Origin: Paenibacillus harenae
Lineage (GTDB): Bacteria > Bacillota > Bacilli > Paenibacillales > Paenibacillaceae
Reading direction: 5' to 3'
Assembly (NCBI RefSeq): GCF_030812415.1
Contig: NZ_JAUSST010000005.1
Location: 248,001 to 312,000, forward strand
Length of the DNA stretch: 64,000 nucleotides
In this document: positions 8,118 to 16,547 of the stretch, in pieces
Layout of the letters: every line of letters begins with the position of its first letter
Numbering within the stretch: the stretch's first letter is position 1
Position numbers and translations under genes: made by a program
Notes under the pieces: model-generated
What the model was told of the DNA's origin: nothing
Seen by the model: only the letters and a program-made list of their open reading frames with translations
Database searches by the model: none

Positions 8118-8145
8118 AATAAGTAGATCGAAGGAGCGGATGAAC

Positions 8146-8640
8146 ATGTCTATTTATAATATTGGCGTGAAGACGATCAAGGGCGAGGAGCAGACGCTTG
8201 CGCCATATAAGGGTCAAGTCATGCTTATTGTGAATACAGCAACGAAATGCGGCTTCGCGCCGCAATTCAAAGGACTGCAGAAGCTCCATGACGACCACAA
8301 GGAGGAAGGCTTCGCCGTCCTCGGCTTCCCATGCTCGCAGTTCAACAATCAAGAGCTGGCTAGCGACGATGAGATCGCGCAGTCCTGCGAGATTAACTTC
8401 GGCGTATCGTTCCCGCTGTATGCGAAGATAGACGTTAACGGCAGCAACGCGCATCCGCTGTTCCAATATTTAACGAATGAGGCGCGCGGCGTACTCGGAT
8501 CGAAGCTTATTAAGTGGAATTTCACGAAGTTTCTCGTCGACCGGGACGGCAATGTCGTTAAGCGGTTCAGTCCGACCGATGACCCAGCCAAGATCGAAAG
8601 CTGGATTCAGAAGCTGCTGAGCGCGGCAACGAGAGCATAA
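8146..8640 (+). CDS. Glutathione peroxidase family thiol peroxidase
   Basis: The enzyme reduces hydrogen or organic peroxides, in Firmicutes normally with thioredoxin or bacillithiol-type reductants. The peroxidatic Cys is in NTATKCGFAPQF at about residue 36, where animal enzymes have selenocysteine. Other family signatures are LGFPCSQFNNQE and KWNFTKFLVDRDG, containing the catalytic Gln and Trp/Asn. Length is 164 residues. ATG 8146 is chosen because AAGGAG lies nine bases upstream; ATG 8140 would be too close to it. A sigma-A promoter and an OhrR-like operator lie directly upstream, suggesting induction by organic hydroperoxides. Confidence 0.93.
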   Translation: MSIYNIGVKTIKGEEQTLAPYKGQVMLIVNTATKCGFAPQFKGLQKLHDDHKEEGFAVLGFPCSQFNNQELASDDEIAQSCEINFGVSFPLYAKIDVNGSNAHPLFQYLTNEARGVLGSKLIKWNFTKFLVDRDGNVVKRFSPTDDPAKIESWIQKLLSAATRA

Positions 8641-8678
8641 TCCGGATTTTTTATGATTTTTTTCTCATAAAGTCTAAT

Positions 8679-8720
8679 TTGAATCCTCATTTTCGAACCT
8701 TTATGATGGTATAGACCATC
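8679..8720 (+). promoter_or_regulatory. Promoter and palindromic operator of the winged-helix gene
   Basis: TTGAAT (8679-8684), a 17-base spacer and TATGAT (8702-8707) form a promoter. A perfect palindrome GATGGT-ATAG-ACCATC lies at 8705-8720, over the likely start point. Autoregulation by the following DNA-binding protein is possible. Confidence 0.6.
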
Positions 8721-8738
8721 CGGAAGGGAGAATTCATC

Positions 8739-9197
8739 ATGACCAACGAAATGAAACAAATTGATGTACGCAATTTTACCGTATCTACCGAAATCTTTTT
8801 TAAGCCGGACCTCGATATTTACTCGCAAATGATATATATCGTCTTAAGCTCCCGGACGTCGGAGGCGTCTTCGTTGACTTTATCCGAAATATCCAGGAAA
8901 GGGCGCATGACGGTCAAGCAGGCGATCAAGGCGATGCAGACGTTGGTCGACCAGCAGTTGATTCCGCATAAGCTCTTTCGTCAGATGATCGGCGAGTTCC
9001 AGGATGACCGCCTGTCATGGGCGGCCAAAGGTCTGCTTACTTACTGCAAGGAGCATAGAGAAATTTCGCTGCAGGAGCTGCTTGCGCTGTCGGACCAATC
9101 CGGCGAGGACGAACAAAGCATCCGCAAGGCGCTGCTCGAGCTTGCGCTGACCGGTTATTTGGAGGAATTTCCCGAGCTTAGAAAATTAGCGACCTAA
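8739..9197 (+). CDS. Winged-helix DNA-binding protein of unknown target
   Basis: The 152-residue product opens with NFTVSTEIFFKPDLDIYSQMIYIVL. A winged-helix region follows at about residues 40-75 (SLTLSEISRKGRMTVKQAIKAMQTLVDQQLI), in the style of replication-initiator-like and MarR-like helix-turn-helix proteins. A second helical part ends with ALTGYLEEFPELRKL. I cannot name the family precisely. AAGGGAG precedes the ATG. The gene is monocistronic, with its own promoter, a palindrome at the transcription start and a terminator after it. It could be a regulator or a relic replication-type protein; nothing around it suggests a plasmid. Confidence 0.7.
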   Translation: MTNEMKQIDVRNFTVSTEIFFKPDLDIYSQMIYIVLSSRTSEASSLTLSEISRKGRMTVKQAIKAMQTLVDQQLIPHKLFRQMIGEFQDDRLSWAAKGLLTYCKEHREISLQELLALSDQSGEDEQSIRKALLELALTGYLEEFPELRKLAT

Positions 9198-9213
9198 TAA
9201 GCATGCAAGTATG

Positions 9214-9244
9214 AAGGCATTCGTGAGATACGGGTGCCTTTTTT
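9214..9244 (+). terminator. Rho-independent terminator after the winged-helix gene
   Basis: AAGGCATTCGT pairs with ACGGGTGCCTT (11 base pairs, two of them G-U). The loop is GAGAT and the run of T residues starts inside the stem. Confidence 0.85.
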
Positions 9245-9413
9245 GCGTTGAATCTCCGATAGCAAGGGGAAAGAATAGAAAAATATTCTATAAAATATTG
9301 TCGAATTTTGCGTTGGAGCATATTCGCCATATGAAAAAAAAGTTATTGTAAAGGTGTAATGGGAGCGATGACAAGCCAACAGTAAAAAGCCAAGGCACAG
9401 GAGCGATGACAAA

Positions 9414-11468
9414 GTGAAAGACAAGAAGCGGGTCAATTTTTTAAGCCGTAATGTATCATTGAGATGGAAGCTGCCGATTTACATTTCGTTGTTAGTGGCA
9501 GTCATGTTTGCGGGAGCGGGAACGATGATTTATCAAAGCAATTCCGAACTTCTGCTCAAAGAAAGTAAAGAGACCTTGATAACCAGCGGAAACCTGATAG
9601 GTGAAAATTTGTGGTCTTCGGTGTTGTCGGAGAAGCAAAGCGTGGCTTTGGCATCCAATCACAATACATTTAAGTCATTGCTGACATTAAGAAACTCTGG
9701 CGAAATGGCAGACGATGACTTTTTTTCAAATCGTAATGAGCTGTTGCTTGGAGCTAATCTCATCTTGAAAACAAGCATCGAACAAACAAAAGGCGTACAG
9801 GCATTCCAAATCATGGACCCTAAAGGGATTATTGTTGCCTCGTCATCCGAAGGCGATGTCAAAGGCGAACGGGCGGATCGCGAATATTTTCAAGAAACGA
9901 TACGGGGAAAATCATTTGTCAGCGATGCCATTGTTTCCAAAAGCACGGGTAAATTGGTCATTCCTTTTACGGAACCGATAACCGATTCGAACGGAATAAT
10001 AATAGGGGTTTTCAGCGGGACGGTTGATGCATCGTTTTTTGTCAATAAGTTGGAGCGCGTGAAAACGGATGGATCCATATCCATATTAAGCCGTTCGGGA
10101 GTTGTTATGTACGACAATATTAATCCTGACACTGTTGGTCAAAAATTGAACTCGCCAGGTCTTGATGAATGGTTGAAAGAAAGAGCTGCCGGAACTCCCA
10201 TTCAGGGAAATTCGGAGTCGGGTAATGGATTTGTAAGCTTCACCAAAATTCCCGATGCCGATTTCGTCATTACCCTGACGGAATCTTACGAACAGATTAA
10301 CAAACCCGTAAAACGCATGATGTACGAGTTGGTTATGGTAACCATAGTGTCGATGCTGCTTGCTATTGCGGTAGGCATCTTTATTTCCCGCATGATGACA
10401 CGGCCGATCATCAAGCTGTCCAAATTATTCAAGCAAATGGCCGATGGCGATTTGACTGTCATGGCTGACGGGAAATACAAGAGTGAATTCAAAGATCTCG
10501 CAGATAGCTTCAATATGATGGCTTTGAACAACAAGGAATTGATAAGCAGCATGAATATGTCAATCGGCGTGTTGAAGGTAAGTACGAATGAGCTGGATTC
10601 TTCTGCGAAGCAAACGTCGGTATCGATTACGGAGACTACGACAACAAGTACCGAAATCGCAAGAGCTATGGAAACGCAATCGAAAGAAACGGAACAAATC
10701 GTAGATAAGTTCCATGGATTCGGGGAGAGTTTCGTTTCGCTTCGAGAGAAGACGGAATTGATTAAAGTGGAGGCCGAAAAAATCGTTGGCATTTTCCATC
10801 AAAGCCGTGAAGTGATTGAGAACCTTATTCGCGTGAAAGAACAAAATGAACAAGAGGTTCAAAAAATCTCGGAAATCACAGGCAAACTACAGCATAGTTC
10901 TACCAACATCAGTCAAATTACGGGGGCTATCGCCGATATTGCCAATCAAACGAATTTGCTTGCTTTGAACGCCTCTATTGAAGCTGCCAGGGCGGGTGAG
11001 CACGGACGAGGGTTTTCTGTCGTTGCATCGGAAATTCGTAAGCTGGCCGAACAAAGCGCGAAGCAGTCCCAGGAGATTAATGAAATTATTGGGCAAAACC
11101 TTGATTTTGTTCATGAAAACAATCTTAGCGTAGCGGAAATTCGAAATGTTTCTATGTTACAAGAGCAATATGTTGCAGAAACCAAAGATGCCTTCCAAGG
11201 GATCTTTGAAAATGTTTCCCATATTGCAAATGAAATTCATGAAATGTCCAGCCGTGTCATGGATATGGAGCGCGATAAGGACGATGTCATGGATTCCGCT
11301 CAAAGCTTGTCGGCGACAGGAGAAGAAGTATCGGCTTCGGTTGAAGAGGTCACTGCGACGATGCAGGAGCAATCCGCAATGGCGCAACAACTTGCCGGCA
11401 TGGTCGAAACGATTGACTCCCTCACCAAAGATTTGGCGCAGGCGGCATCTAAATTTAAAGTGGAATAG
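9414..11468 (+). CDS. Methyl-accepting chemotaxis protein with dCache sensor
   Basis: This 684-residue chemoreceptor has a first membrane helix at about residues 17-38 and an extracellular double-Cache-type sensor up to about residue 300. Its sensor motifs include FQIMDPKGIIVASSSEGD and SILSRSGVVMYDN. A second membrane helix at about 303-325 leads to a HAMP domain (ISRMMTRPIIKLSKLFKQMA). The cytoplasmic signalling hairpin tip is NQTNLLALNASIEAARAGEH, which binds CheW and CheA. Translation starts at GTG 9414 with AGGAG ten bases upstream. The gene is visibly richer in A+T than its neighbours, a hint of separate origin. The ligand is unknown. The following methyltransferase gene begins 13 bases after the stop, but is not a CheR. 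Confidence 0.93.
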   Translation: MKDKKRVNFLSRNVSLRWKLPIYISLLVAVMFAGAGTMIYQSNSELLLKESKETLITSGNLIGENLWSSVLSEKQSVALASNHNTFKSLLTLRNSGEMADDDFFSNRNELLLGANLILKTSIEQTKGVQAFQIMDPKGIIVASSSEGDVKGERADREYFQETIRGKSFVSDAIVSKSTGKLVIPFTEPITDSNGIIIGVFSGTVDASFFVNKLERVKTDGSISILSRSGVVMYDNINPDTVGQKLNSPGLDEWLKERAAGTPIQGNSESGNGFVSFTKIPDADFVITLTESYEQINKPVKRMMYELVMVTIVSMLLAIAVGIFISRMMTRPIIKLSKLFKQMADGDLTVMADGKYKSEFKDLADSFNMMALNNKELISSMNMSIGVLKVSTNELDSSAKQTSVSITETTTTSTEIARAMETQSKETEQIVDKFHGFGESFVSLREKTELIKVEAEKIVGIFHQSREVIENLIRVKEQNEQEVQKISEITGKLQHSSTNISQITGAIADIANQTNLLALNASIEAARAGEHGRGFSVVASEIRKLAEQSAKQSQEINEIIGQNLDFVHENNLSVAEIRNVSMLQEQYVAETKDAFQGIFENVSHIANEIHEMSSRVMDMERDKDDVMDSAQSLSATGEEVSASVEEVTATMQEQSAMAQQLAGMVETIDSLTKDLAQAASKFKVE

Positions 11469-11481
11469 GTGATATTCGGTC

Positions 11482-12048
11482 ATGACCATTGTCGCGGGAG
11501 CTGTACTGATCGGGCTCGTCTCCATCGTCTATAGAAGCTGGCGCAACGGCATATCGCCGATGCCCTCCTCCGCTCAGGCCCGCAAGGCCGTGTCCACGGT
11601 GATCGGCCGGATGAACAGACCGGTGAGAGTCTTTGAAGCGGGCTCCGGCTGGGGCAATCTGGCGCTGCACATCGCTGAGCGATGCAAGGGGAGCACCGTG
11701 GAAGGCATCGAGAACGCCTCCCTTCCGCTATGGATTTCGCAGTTGGCAAGGTTGGCGTTATGGCGGGACAATGTCGCGTTCAGAAGAGGCGACCTCTACC
11801 ATGCGGCGTATGAGCAAGCCGATGTCATCGTCTGTTACCTTTATCCTGGCGCTATGAATCGATTAAGCGGGATTTTCAGAGAGAAGGCGAAACCGGGAGC
11901 GCGCATCATCAGTATTTGCTTTGCTTTGCCTGATTGGCTGCCCGATGGGGTTATCGTATGCAGTGATGTTTACCGCACGCCCGTATACATATACGATGTG
12001 CCTGATCCAACACGAGAAGAGTGGACGATGCAGCTTGAATCGCATTAA
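11482..12048 (+). CDS. Class I SAM-dependent methyltransferase with N-terminal membrane segment
   Basis: The 188-residue protein begins with a hydrophobic stretch (MTIVAGAVLIGLVSIVYRSW) that probably anchors it in the membrane. The Rossmann-type methyltransferase fold follows: motif I is VFEAGSGWGNLALHIA, the acidic strand end is VEGIENAS, and motif IV is ADVIVCYLYPGAM. It is about the size of small rRNA or lipid methyltransferases, but the substrate is not evident. It lies 13 bases after the chemoreceptor gene and may be cotranscribed. Its codon use is more like the rest of the window than that of the chemoreceptor. Confidence 0.8.
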   Translation: MTIVAGAVLIGLVSIVYRSWRNGISPMPSSAQARKAVSTVIGRMNRPVRVFEAGSGWGNLALHIAERCKGSTVEGIENASLPLWISQLARLALWRDNVAFRRGDLYHAAYEQADVIVCYLYPGAMNRLSGIFREKAKPGARIISICFALPDWLPDGVIVCSDVYRTPVYIYDVPDPTREEWTMQLESH

Positions 12049-12107
12049 GGAAGCGGAGTCGAATCTGCGAAATGCAGCTGGTTAGTTTCATGCGGGTAAC
12101 GAAGGGG

Positions 12108-12151
12108 GAGGCTGTCCTTTATGTCATTGCATATGGCATGGGGGCAGCTTC
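12108..12151 (+). terminator. Terminator-like hairpin after the methyltransferase gene
   Basis: GAGGCTGTCC pairs with GGGCAGCTTC (ten pairs, two G-U). An inner stem ATGTCA/TGGCAT continues it. The following T-tract (TTTGCGTTG) is weak. Confidence 0.5.
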
Positions 12152-12323
12152 TTTGCGTTGCTCATTGCCGGATTATCTTGTAAGATTTCATATCATCAAA
12201 CAACTGAACTGATAAATACCGATCATAAACCTTACATAAAAATGCTGTTTTGGATACAGTGAACAATCGTTTTCAGCAAATTTGGCTACTTTGAATATTG
12301 TTTCGGGCATATACCGCTGCTAA

Positions 12324-12344
12324 TATGTTAGTTAAATTAACATA
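12324..12344. promoter_or_regulatory. A+T-rich palindrome, candidate operator
   Basis: TATGTTA and TAACATA form perfect seven-base arms. Between them an overlapping palindrome GTTAAATTAAC (12331-12341) occurs. It sits 63 bases before the ABC operon and probably controls it; the regulator is unknown. Confidence 0.5.
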
Positions 12345-12406
12345 AATTCAATCATCGATCTGATCCAATAGATGCCGATATCGATTCAGACAAAGGAGAG
12401 GGACAT

Positions 12407-13201
12407 ATGGCGGGAACAGCGGAGAAACGACTTGTAGCCTTCGATCATGTGAGTAAGATGTTTAGTACCGGAACGTTAGCGTTGAGCGACATTCATTTTA
12501 CGATTCAGGAGGGGGAGTTCGTCAGCTTTCTAGGGCCTTCCGGCTGCGGCAAGTCAACGGCTCTTCGGATGGTAGCCGGACTGGCGGAACCAACGACCGG
12601 GCTTGTAACGGTGAACGGCAAAACGCCTAAGCAGCTCGTACGCGAATCGAACGACATCGCCTTCGTGTTCCAGGATGCCAATCTGCTGCCATGGCGCACC
12701 GTGCTGGACAATGTCGTGCTGCCGATGGAGCTGCGGGGCGGCAGCCGCAAGGAGCATAAGGAAACGGCGCTTCACGCGCTGGAGATGGTCGGCTTGAAGG
12801 ATCATATGAAGGCTCATCCGAGGCAGCTGTCGGGCGGCATGAAGATGCGCGTATCGATTGCAAGGGCGCTGGCCGCGAAGCCAAAGCTGCTGCTGATGGA
12901 CGAACCGTTCGCCGCGTTAGACGAGATAACGCGTCAGTCGCTGCAAATGGAGCTGCTCGACATCTGGCAGAAAGAGAAGATGACGGTGCTGTTCGTTACG
13001 CACAACGTCTACGAAGCGGTTTTTCTATCGTCCAAAATCGTCGTGATGTCGGCTCGTCCGGGCAGAGTGTCGTCGATCAACGACGTTGACCTTCCGTATC
13101 CGCGGGAGCTCGGAATGAGAACGACTCCGAAATTTTCCGAATATGTAGACTTGGCATCGGGTCATCTGGAGCATGGCGCAGACCGAAGGGGGCTGGGATA
13201 A
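12407..13201 (+). CDS. ABC transporter ATP-binding protein (ThiZ/SsuB-like)
   Basis: The 264-residue ATPase has Walker A GPSGCGKST, a Q-loop in FVFQDANLLPWRTV, signature LSGGMKMRVSIARAL, Walker B LLLMDEPFAALD and the switch His in LFVTHNVYEAVFL. This pattern belongs to the nitrate/taurine/thiamine-precursor class of importers. The ATG has AAAGGAGAGGG upstream. Its TAA shares one base with the ATG of the permease gene (TAATG), so the two are translationally coupled. With the permease and lipoprotein that follow it forms a complete importer. Confidence 0.93.
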   Translation: MAGTAEKRLVAFDHVSKMFSTGTLALSDIHFTIQEGEFVSFLGPSGCGKSTALRMVAGLAEPTTGLVTVNGKTPKQLVRESNDIAFVFQDANLLPWRTVLDNVVLPMELRGGSRKEHKETALHALEMVGLKDHMKAHPRQLSGGMKMRVSIARALAAKPKLLLMDEPFAALDEITRQSLQMELLDIWQKEKMTVLFVTHNVYEAVFLSSKIVVMSARPGRVSSINDVDLPYPRELGMRTTPKFSEYVDLASGHLEHGADRRGLG

Positions 13202-14061
13202 TGTCGATATCAAGTGCCGAAACGGCCGGCAAGGCAATCGTTCCTATCGGGGGCCAAGCAAAGAAGAAACAGGGCTGGAATCGATTCAAGCAATATTATC
13301 TGGGTCCGATAATCGCATTCCTCTTGTTTATGACGCTATGGGAGATCGTCCCGACGATGTTCGGTCTGAAGCATTTTATATTCCCGAAGCCGTCGGATGT
13401 GTATAAAGCGGCCATAGACGATTGGAGCATCCTGTCTGCGGCCATTCAAATCACGGTCGTCGAATCGCTCATCGGATTTGCGGTTAGCGCGGTCGTAGGC
13501 ATTCTGTTATCCGTGCTGCTCGCGAGCTCGAAGATTATGGAACGAAGCATTTATCCGTATGCGATTATTTTGCAGACGATTCCCGTTGTCGCCGTCGCGC
13601 CGATCGTCGTCATTTGGTTCGGAGCGGGCTACAAATCGATTGTCGTCATTTCGTTCTTGATCGGTTTCTTCCCTGTCATATCCAATACGCTCATGGGGCT
13701 GAACTCCGTAGATAAGAACATGGATGAGCTGTTTACCCTATACAACGCGTCCAAGTGGAAGAAGATGCTGAAGCTGCGCATTCCGGCTGCGATGCCTTAC
13801 ATTATGGCCGGTCTGAAAATTTCCTGTACGCTGTCGATCGTCGGCGCGATCGTGGGCGAATACGTGGCGGGCATCGGCGGGGGCAAGGGCGGTCTCGGTT
13901 ATGCGATTACGGTCGCCGCGATTCAAGTGAAAACGCCATTCTTATTCGCATGCGGCATTGCGGCTGCTATTCTAGGCATTGGTTTTTATCTAATAGTCGG
14001 TACTTTTGCCAAGTGGGCGTTGGGCTCGTGGCATGAGTCGGCTATGAAGGTTGAAAGATAA
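13201..14061 (+). CDS. ABC transporter permease (ThiX/SsuC-like)
   Basis: The 286-residue membrane protein has about six hydrophobic segments. The cytoplasmic coupling loop is at about residues 175-195 (LFTLYNASKWKKMLKLRIPA), resembling the EAA loop of SsuC/TauC/ThiX permeases. A basic N-terminal tail of about 30 residues precedes the first helix. It overlaps the ATPase gene by one base. The solute-binding lipoprotein gene starts 32 bases downstream. Confidence 0.92.
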   Translation: MSISSAETAGKAIVPIGGQAKKKQGWNRFKQYYLGPIIAFLLFMTLWEIVPTMFGLKHFIFPKPSDVYKAAIDDWSILSAAIQITVVESLIGFAVSAVVGILLSVLLASSKIMERSIYPYAIILQTIPVVAVAPIVVIWFGAGYKSIVVISFLIGFFPVISNTLMGLNSVDKNMDELFTLYNASKWKKMLKLRIPAAMPYIMAGLKISCTLSIVGAIVGEYVAGIGGGKGGLGYAITVAAIQVKTPFLFACGIAAAILGIGFYLIVGTFAKWALGSWHESAMKVER

Positions 14062-14093
14062 ATAGAAATGGATAGAGGCGGAGGAGAGAGAAC

Positions 14094-15131
14094 ATGCAAC
14101 ATTTCAAAAAGGGTAAAGTGCTTATTTTATGTCTATTGGTGGCGGTATTCGCGGCAGCCTGCGGCGGCGGAGGCGACAATAACGAATCGACGAACGCTCC
14201 CGCGGCAACGGATGGAGGGGCGAACGCGGCTGCGGATGCGCCGGTAGAGAAAGTGAAGCTCGTACTGAACTGGTTCCCGAAAGCACAGCATGGCGGCGTG
14301 TATGCGGCGCAAGAGAAAGGCATTTTCAAGGGCAATGGACTTGACGTTGCAATCGAGCCGGGCGGCCCGCAAGTATCGGCGATTCAGATCGTCGCTTCCG
14401 GCGCGGCGGACTTCGGTCTGGTGCATGCCGACCAGATGGTCATCGCCAGAAATCAAGGCATTGAGCTAGTGGCTGTGGCAGCGGCGCTGCAAGGCAGCCC
14501 GCAAGCGCTTATGTTCCATGAGAGTGCGGACATTCAGTCGTTCGAGGATCTGGCAGGCAGATCGGTGTTCATTCAGCCCGGCATTACGTATTGGGACTTT
14601 CTGAAGAGCAAGTACGACCTGAGCAAAGCGAAGGAAATCGCTTATAACGGCCAGCATGTTAACTTCATCGCCGATAAGGAATCGGTAAGCCAAGCGTTCG
14701 TAACTTCCGAGCCGTACTTCCTAGAGAAGGAAGGCGTGAAGACGAAGACCATTCTGATCTCCGAGGCGGGTTACGACCCTTACAATATCGTATTGTTCGT
14801 AACGAAGGACTATTTGGCGAAGAACAAAGAAACGGTTGCCCGTTTCGTCAAAGCCTTCTCCGAAGGTTGGATATCCTATAAGGATTCGCAAGCGGAAATC
14901 AACGAAGTCATTCATGCGGCGAACCCGAACATCGAGCTTGACGCTCTGAACTTCGAAGGCGAAGCGCAAACGAGCTTCGTATACGGCGGCGACGCTGCCG
15001 AGCACGGCTTCGGCTACATGTCCGAAGAGCGCTGGTCGACGCTGATCACGCAGCTTGCCGATCTTGGCCTTCTCAAAGAGAAGTTCGATGCGAAAGAGAT
15101 TTTCACGACCGAGTTTTTGCCGGCTAAATAA
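14094..15131 (+). CDS. NMT1/THI5-type solute-binding lipoprotein
   Basis: The 345-residue protein begins with a lipoprotein signal (VLILCLLVAVFAAAC), Cys at about residue 23 being the lipidation site. A low-complexity Gly/Asn/Ala linker follows. The periplasmic-binding fold starts at VKLVLNWFPKAQHGGVYAAQ, the hallmark of NMT1/THI5-like proteins that bind pyrimidine precursors of thiamine or other aromatic ligands. Later motifs are GAADFGLVHADQM and LAGRSVFIQPGITYWDF. Candidates are hydroxymethylpyrimidine-type or riboflavin-type compounds, but no TPP or FMN riboswitch precedes the operon, so the ligand is open. GGAGGAGAG lies before the ATG. Confidence 0.9.
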   Translation: MQHFKKGKVLILCLLVAVFAAACGGGGDNNESTNAPAATDGGANAAADAPVEKVKLVLNWFPKAQHGGVYAAQEKGIFKGNGLDVAIEPGGPQVSAIQIVASGAADFGLVHADQMVIARNQGIELVAVAAALQGSPQALMFHESADIQSFEDLAGRSVFIQPGITYWDFLKSKYDLSKAKEIAYNGQHVNFIADKESVSQAFVTSEPYFLEKEGVKTKTILISEAGYDPYNIVLFVTKDYLAKNKETVARFVKAFSEGWISYKDSQAEINEVIHAANPNIELDALNFEGEAQTSFVYGGDAAEHGFGYMSEERWSTLITQLADLGLLKEKFDAKEIFTTEFLPAK

Positions 15132-15499
15132 TCGTTCGTCAGAGCAGGGCCGGACCGCGCAAGCGGCCGGCTCTTTGCGATGATTAGCGTTAATAGGGCC
15201 TTGTTTTTGCGACTGACCAATCGACTTACGTCCAAAACGCGTCGAACGAAATAACTGGAATTTCTCCCGTTACAGCGGCTCTCCACGTCCACCTTTCTTA
15301 AATAGATGGGATTTCTCCCGTTAATATCACTGTTTTTCAGTCGGATGTATGAAATCGGTGATATTAACATGAGGATTTCCCGTTATTCTAGACTTCTTGG
15401 GTCATTTACTGATAAATATCTGGACGAATTCCATTTATCTGAAACAAAGTTGATTAGTTTATTTGCTCAGTGAGCCGTCGTCGTTTTTTTAACGCGAAT
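15132..15499. repeat. Intergenic repeat cluster, CCCGTTA family
   Basis: This 368-base gap has no gene. Three related units lie at 15249-15272, 15299-15323 and 15365-15386. The first two share ATTTCTCCCGTTA and the third has GATTTCCCGTTA. Arms TTAATATCAC (15321-15330) and GTGATATTAA (15358-15367) form a perfect ten-base inverted repeat between units two and three. They look like copies of a dispersed short intergenic element. Confidence 0.6.
15142..15173 (+). terminator. Possible terminator after the lipoprotein gene
   Basis: GAGC/GCTC with inner CGG/CCG and CCG/CGG pairs, loop CGCAAG and bulges on the 5' side. Only a short T-run (CTTTGC) follows, so this is a weak call. Confidence 0.4.
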
Positions 15500-16546
15500 T
15501 TATTGTCCTGCAGGCTGCACGCCGGCGATGACGTTCATATTATCCAATGCTCTGTTGCTGCGCGCCGCGTAGCAATAGAAGCCTTCGGATTGACAGAGGG
15601 CAGCGTAGCGCAGCACACGGATCTTGTTCGCGAGCGAGAAGCCGTCAGGCGAATCGACATAATCGACAGACAGAACGCGCTTGCCTGCGTCGGCTATATG
15701 GCGGATATAGGCTAAGCGGTAATCGGTCTCCTCTTTTTCTTGCCGCTTGGTCTCGTCGAACCACAAGTCTTCGATACCGATGCCATCGATTGCGTCAACA
15801 TACCGGCCGTCCGTATCGTATTGAATGATGCCTTCCCCGTTCTGGGGGAAGATCCGGAACGATTCGTTTTTGCCTTTCGCGTATTCGGAAATTCGCTGTA
15901 CGAAGGCAATCATGCGTTTGGCGGCATCCTGCTCATTGACGGGATCGCTATCGAGTCTCGCTTCGAGCCCTTCGCCGTAGCTTTCTTCATCTCCCCAATA
16001 ATAATAGGCGTCGATAATGTCCATATATAAGCCGTCGAATCCCGCATCGATAATAGCGTCTAGACGGGGGCGGATGATGTTGCTCCACCATTCCTCTTCC
16101 CAATAACGAACCTTGACGCTTTCCGGCCAATCCGGGTTGGCGACAACTCCCAGCCACTCTGGAGCTTCCTTCTCGATGCGGAGTTCGCCATCTCTGAATT
16201 GACCCCATTCGTCTTGCCAATACGTGCGGAAGTAAGATGCCTCGCCGATGCTTAAGTAAGCAATCGGCGAAACGCCGGCAGCCTTTAAAGCCTCGATTTG
16301 CTCTTTGCTGTAGCTCGTCTTATCCGTCCCGTCCTCAGTCGGATCAATGACGGCTACCGTATAGCCGCTATCGGCCGCTTGTTCCGGCATGAAGTTTTGC
16401 AGCTGATATAGCCATGTTTTCCGTTCGCTTGGCAGTTCCGCATAACGCTCAGCCATTGATTTGGAGGTTATAACGTAATAAGTGAACACGCTTGCCAGGC
16501 TCAAGACGACGATTGCAAGGAGTATAAGCCATTTACGCATGGTCAT
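15500..16546 (-). CDS. Secreted/anchored GH114-like putative glycosidase
   Basis: The 348-residue protein starts with a signal anchor (WLILLAIVVLSLASVFTYYV). A TIM-barrel of the endo-alpha-1,4-polygalactosaminidase (GH114, TM1410-like) type follows. Recognisable parts are TVAVIDPTEDG, GVSPIAYLSIGEASYF, DAGFDGLYMDIIDAYYYW, IFPQNGEGI and VLSVDYVD. Acidic residues at strand ends (D in YMDIID, E in IGIEDLW) are the likely catalytic pair. It follows the kinase gene with one base between them; a second in-frame ATG lies at 16540. The family is linked to cleavage of galactosamine-containing exopolysaccharide, consistent with an amino-sugar kinase partner, but the activity here is inferred. Confidence 0.85.
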   Translation of the reverse strand: MTMRKWLILLAIVVLSLASVFTYYVITSKSMAERYAELPSERKTWLYQLQNFMPEQAADSGYTVAVIDPTEDGTDKTSYSKEQIEALKAAGVSPIAYLSIGEASYFRTYWQDEWGQFRDGELRIEKEAPEWLGVVANPDWPESVKVRYWEEEWWSNIIRPRLDAIIDAGFDGLYMDIIDAYYYWGDEESYGEGLEARLDSDPVNEQDAAKRMIAFVQRISEYAKGKNESFRIFPQNGEGIIQYDTDGRYVDAIDGIGIEDLWFDETKRQEKEETDYRLAYIRHIADAGKRVLSVDYVDSPDGFSLANKIRVLRYAALCQSEGFYCYAARSNRALDNMNVIAGVQPAGQ

Positions 16547-16547
16547 A

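Larger units (their letters stand above)
12049..12406. other. Intergenic region before the NMT1-type ABC operon
   Basis: These 358 bases hold a terminator-like hairpin (12108-12151) and an A+T-rich palindrome (12324-12344). AAAGGAGAGGG lies before the ATPase start. A TPP riboswitch was looked for because related importers carry thiamine precursors, but its conserved elements are absent. Confidence 0.6.

Noticed and set aside
7957..8145. A longer start for the glutathione peroxidase reading through the promoter
   Set aside because: The extension overlaps the ATL gene and covers the promoter and operator; ATG 8146 has a proper ribosome binding site.
12049..12406. TPP riboswitch ahead of the NMT1/THI5-type importer
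   Set aside because: The conserved CTGAGA and ACCTGA...GGATAAT elements are absent.
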